The notes under the pieces were generated by a model. The model did not search any database, had not been told where the DNA came from, and was given only the letters and a program-made list of their open reading frames with translations. The translations under genes were made by a program, and so were the position numbers. DNA of 24,982 nucleotides, from positions 1 to 24,982 of IMG/VR virus record IMGVR_UViG_3300032177_000069, one strand, 5' to 3'. The stretch's first letter is position 1. Each line of letters opens with the position of its first letter. This stretch comes from a virus. Positions 22,554 to 24,982 of this stretch are shown here, piece by piece.

Positions 22554-24982
22554 ATGCAATCATCTTCTACTACTACTGCTGGAACTGTAATTCAATTAGC
22601 TGCGGGGGCAATTGGCTCTTGTTGGGGATACCCCGGCATGATGATTGGTCTTTCTATTGGTGCATTTATAGCAAGCAAAGTAGCGGGTAGTCACACCAGC
22701 AATAATAATGAAGATATTAAAAATATAAATTTTATGACTCGTTTGGATAATGTTCCATCTGTTGTTGGGACAGCAATGTGTCCAGGTCAAATAGTTTGGT
22801 TTGGTCAAATGAGTCTTCTTGATTCTGCTACATTGCGATCAGGAGCTTGGAATTATACTGCTGGAGCAGATTACTTCAGTTCTTATTACCGTCCACTTAA
22901 TTCTAAATTTGCTATAGCTTTTTGTCAAGGAAGTTATCAGCAAGGATATAGTAGTTCAAATCCAAAAATAAACAGGGTGTTTTTTGATGGTAAAGATAAA
23001 TGGCATTGGTGTTTATGGTTAGCTGATATAATAAGTTGGAAGGCCACACTTAAAGCTTATGATTTGGGTGTTTCTCAATGGAATATTAATTTAAAATGTG
23101 ACACATGGCAGACTTTTAACGGATCTAAAGATTATTTATTATCTGGTATCCCCCATAAGAGTTTTGCCTGGATGAGCTATGATGGGTGGTTTGGGGATTA
23201 TTCTTCTTTTGAAATTATGAGTCCCAATGAATTAACTCATGCTCTTGATGGGGAAGACCCATACAATGAGGGTATTGATTTTGATTTTACTAAAGCAACT
23301 ACTCTTGAAAGATTCCCAAATATTACTGCTGAAATGTCTAATGGAAGTTTATATACACATGAGGGCTTTGGAGTTCCCCAAGTAAGTGTTGCTTCTGATA
23401 CTCGTATTTCATGTAAAGATGGTATGCATGATTACTATTATACATGGACTTCTGATAGAATTTATAGAATACACCCCCTTTATGGTACGGCAGAGGTTTT
23501 TACTTATTCTGAAAGACTTAACTATATGTTAAGCCAGCCAGGACTTGTTAGAACTGATGAATGGCTTGATAGAATTTATTTTATAAGTGGGAGGTTTTTT
23601 GAAGGTAGATATACCCCTTATGCAAAATATTCTTTTGCATATGATTTATTTTATATTGATAGAAAAACTCTTTTACCACATTCATTAAAATTGGATGCAA
23701 AGGTTTATGCAAGTAATGCTGAAGGTCCGGCATCTAATATTAATTTAAGATCAATGGAAATTACTGAGGATTATATTCTTGCTTTTGGGTGGATGGTACA
23801 GGATTCATTTCCGATTAATTATAGTGCTACAATAATAAATATAGAAGTTATTCCTGGGGGTAGGCGAGTTTACTTAGATCTTTCTGGTGTTCCAAATGGC
23901 ACTTTTGATGGGTGGTTTTGTTGGAGCACTTCAATGGATATAACTGAGTGGTGGGGGTATGCTGCCACTAGTGATTGGCCTGGGTGTCCAAGAGAAATTA
24001 TAAATCAGACTACTACCTATATTGATATTGATAGAGATTTTGGGATTCCTGATCGTCTTCTTATCGGTAAAGGTATTTATATTAATTATGCTCAAACATG
24101 GGAACAAGAGTCTGTCGTTGCAGATTTAGGAAGTACTACTACAAAAATTATTTGTCAATGCCCAGGTGCAGATTTAAGATCAGATGGCAGTAATCATTTT
24201 TATTCCGTTAAATTTGTTTGGCAAAATTATAATACAGAGTATCGCATTGATTGGGATAGGACTGAGCATAGTAGTAATATATTTTTACTTGACCCCTTAC
24301 CAATGACCCCTACTCCTGGGACTGTATTTCTTTTAAGACATTCATCGAATACACCTTTAAAAAGAGATGTGGTTTATCGTGTTCTTCCAGATAGGATGCA
24401 AGATAGGTATGAAGAATGTAAAACACAGCCCTGGTATTGGGATGATAACTGGTATCAAGGGCAACCCCCCACTACAGATGGTTGGAGGCCACCGCATGTT
24501 CAATCAAATGATTCTAATTTATTTGTAGTCCTTAAATTTGATAAAACTACTGGTGAATTTTTAGGTCTTTTAAATGATGCTTCTACTTATGTGCGTCATG
24601 CTTATGCATGGGGTAATGTAATTCAATATACTACTGATCCAGCCTCAACAGTAATTACCTGTGCTACAGATAAACAAGTATTTGTGCATATATGTTGTAT
24701 GCAAACTGGAACTAATGGTGCTGCTTGTGATTTTGTAATTAATAGTGAAACCCTTGCAGTTAGTGATAGGGAATGGAGAGAAAATCCTTTTAGTGCCGCA
24801 CATGCAGCAGGGACTTTTGCAGTAGCAACATCATGGTTAAATAGTTATGACCCCAATACTCATGAAACAATAAAAACTTGGTATGCTTTATGGTTTAGTT
24901 ATGCTGGAAAATATAAAACTGTTTGGACTTTTGTTAATTGGACTTATGTAGAATCTCAAGTATTAGAAAATGATTATTCCAT
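22554..24982 (+). CDS. Second glycine-zipper tail tip protein, probable divergent hub paralogue (3' truncated)
   Basis: The frame is open from ATG 22554 to the window edge, at least 809 residues with no stop. The ribosome site is weak (AGGT), so coupling to the gene 10 bp upstream is likely. The N-terminus has a glycine/alanine-rich hydrophobic hairpin (LAAGAIGSCWGYPGMMIG, then SIGAFIASKVAG), then DNVPSVVGTAMCPGQIVWFG and FAIAFCQGSY, parallel in order to the upstream hub's zipper, NAPVPVLFG and YWGVAHCEGP. This supports ancient duplication. Beyond about residue 150 I do not recognise it; it is rich in Trp, Tyr and Cys and looks beta-structured. A tip or receptor-contact role is inferred from neighbours. 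Confidence 0.65.
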   Translation, partial: MQSSSTTTAGTVIQLAAGAIGSCWGYPGMMIGLSIGAFIASKVAGSHTSNNNEDIKNINFMTRLDNVPSVVGTAMCPGQIVWFGQMSLLDSATLRSGAWNYTAGADYFSSYYRPLNSKFAIAFCQGSYQQGYSSSNPKINRVFFDGKDKWHWCLWLADIISWKATLKAYDLGVSQWNINLKCDTWQTFNGSKDYLLSGIPHKSFAWMSYDGWFGDYSSFEIMSPNELTHALDGEDPYNEGIDFDFTKATTLERFPNITAEMSNGSLYTHEGFGVPQVSVASDTRISCKDGMHDYYYTWTSDRIYRIHPLYGTAEVFTYSERLNYMLSQPGLVRTDEWLDRIYFISGRFFEGRYTPYAKYSFAYDLFYIDRKTLLPHSLKLDAKVYASNAEGPASNINLRSMEITEDYILAFGWMVQDSFPINYSATIINIEVIPGGRRVYLDLSGVPNGTFDGWFCWSTSMDITEWWGYAATSDWPGCPREIINQTTTYIDIDRDFGIPDRLLIGKGIYINYAQTWEQESVVADLGSTTTKIICQCPGADLRSDGSNHFYSVKFVWQNYNTEYRIDWDRTEHSSNIFLLDPLPMTPTPGTVFLLRHSSNTPLKRDVVYRVLPDRMQDRYEECKTQPWYWDDNWYQGQPPTTDGWRPPHVQSNDSNLFVVLKFDKTTGEFLGLLNDASTYVRHAYAWGNVIQYTTDPASTVITCATDKQVFVHICCMQTGTNGAACDFVINSETLAVSDREWRENPFSAAHAAGTFAVATSWLNSYDPNTHETIKTWYALWFSYAGKYKTVWTFVNWTYVESQVLENDYS

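Overview
The window is one continuous stretch of a tailed-phage (Caudoviricetes) late region, about 25 kb. Every supported gene is on the + strand, and genes abut or overlap with almost no spacing. The order from about 10.9 kb onward matches the tail operon of long, non-contractile-tailed (lambda-type, siphovirus) phages: tail structural genes, a G/G-T chaperone pair with a -1 frameshift, a 1882-residue tape measure, then gpM-like, gpL-like, NlpC/P60 (gpK-like) and gpJ-like tip proteins. The DNA is AT-rich and stop codons TAA, TAG and TGA are all used, so the standard bacterial code applies. No integrase, host gene, tRNA or rRNA is visible, so neither lifestyle nor host can be named. It could be a free phage or part of a prophage.

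Positions 1-10812 hold an adhesin/fibre island of eight genes: a truncated gene plus two full paralogues with a lectin-like front half and a shared back domain (1-2234); a large multidomain protein with LamG-like and discoidin-like modules (2235-4559); a second twin-discoidin protein (4561-5604); two glycine-rich paralogues (5605-7118); and a 1229-residue protein made almost entirely of about 51 copies of a 22-residue repeat (7123-10812). Within several of these genes, base composition swings between very AT-rich stretches, which encode the likely binding modules, and GC-richer stretches, which encode the shared scaffold. This suggests repeated module replacement.

Positions 10813-12922 carry three genes separated by 60-69 bp spacers with strong Shine-Dalgarno sites: a duplicated-domain protein (candidate tail tube or decoration protein), a small structural protein, and the tail assembly chaperone, whose 3' end can shift -1 into the next frame. 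The tape measure occupies 12925-18573. The tip complex follows at 18585-24982 and ends with two successive proteins that both begin with a glycine-zipper segment and look like paralogous tip/hub proteins. The second runs off the window.

The most interesting points are the position of the adhesin island upstream of the tail genes rather than after the tip protein, the composition mosaic, a probable ancestral domain split over two genes (4400-5604), the giant repeat protein with a three-unit superperiod, and the doubled hub protein. No gap longer than 70 bp lacks a gene.
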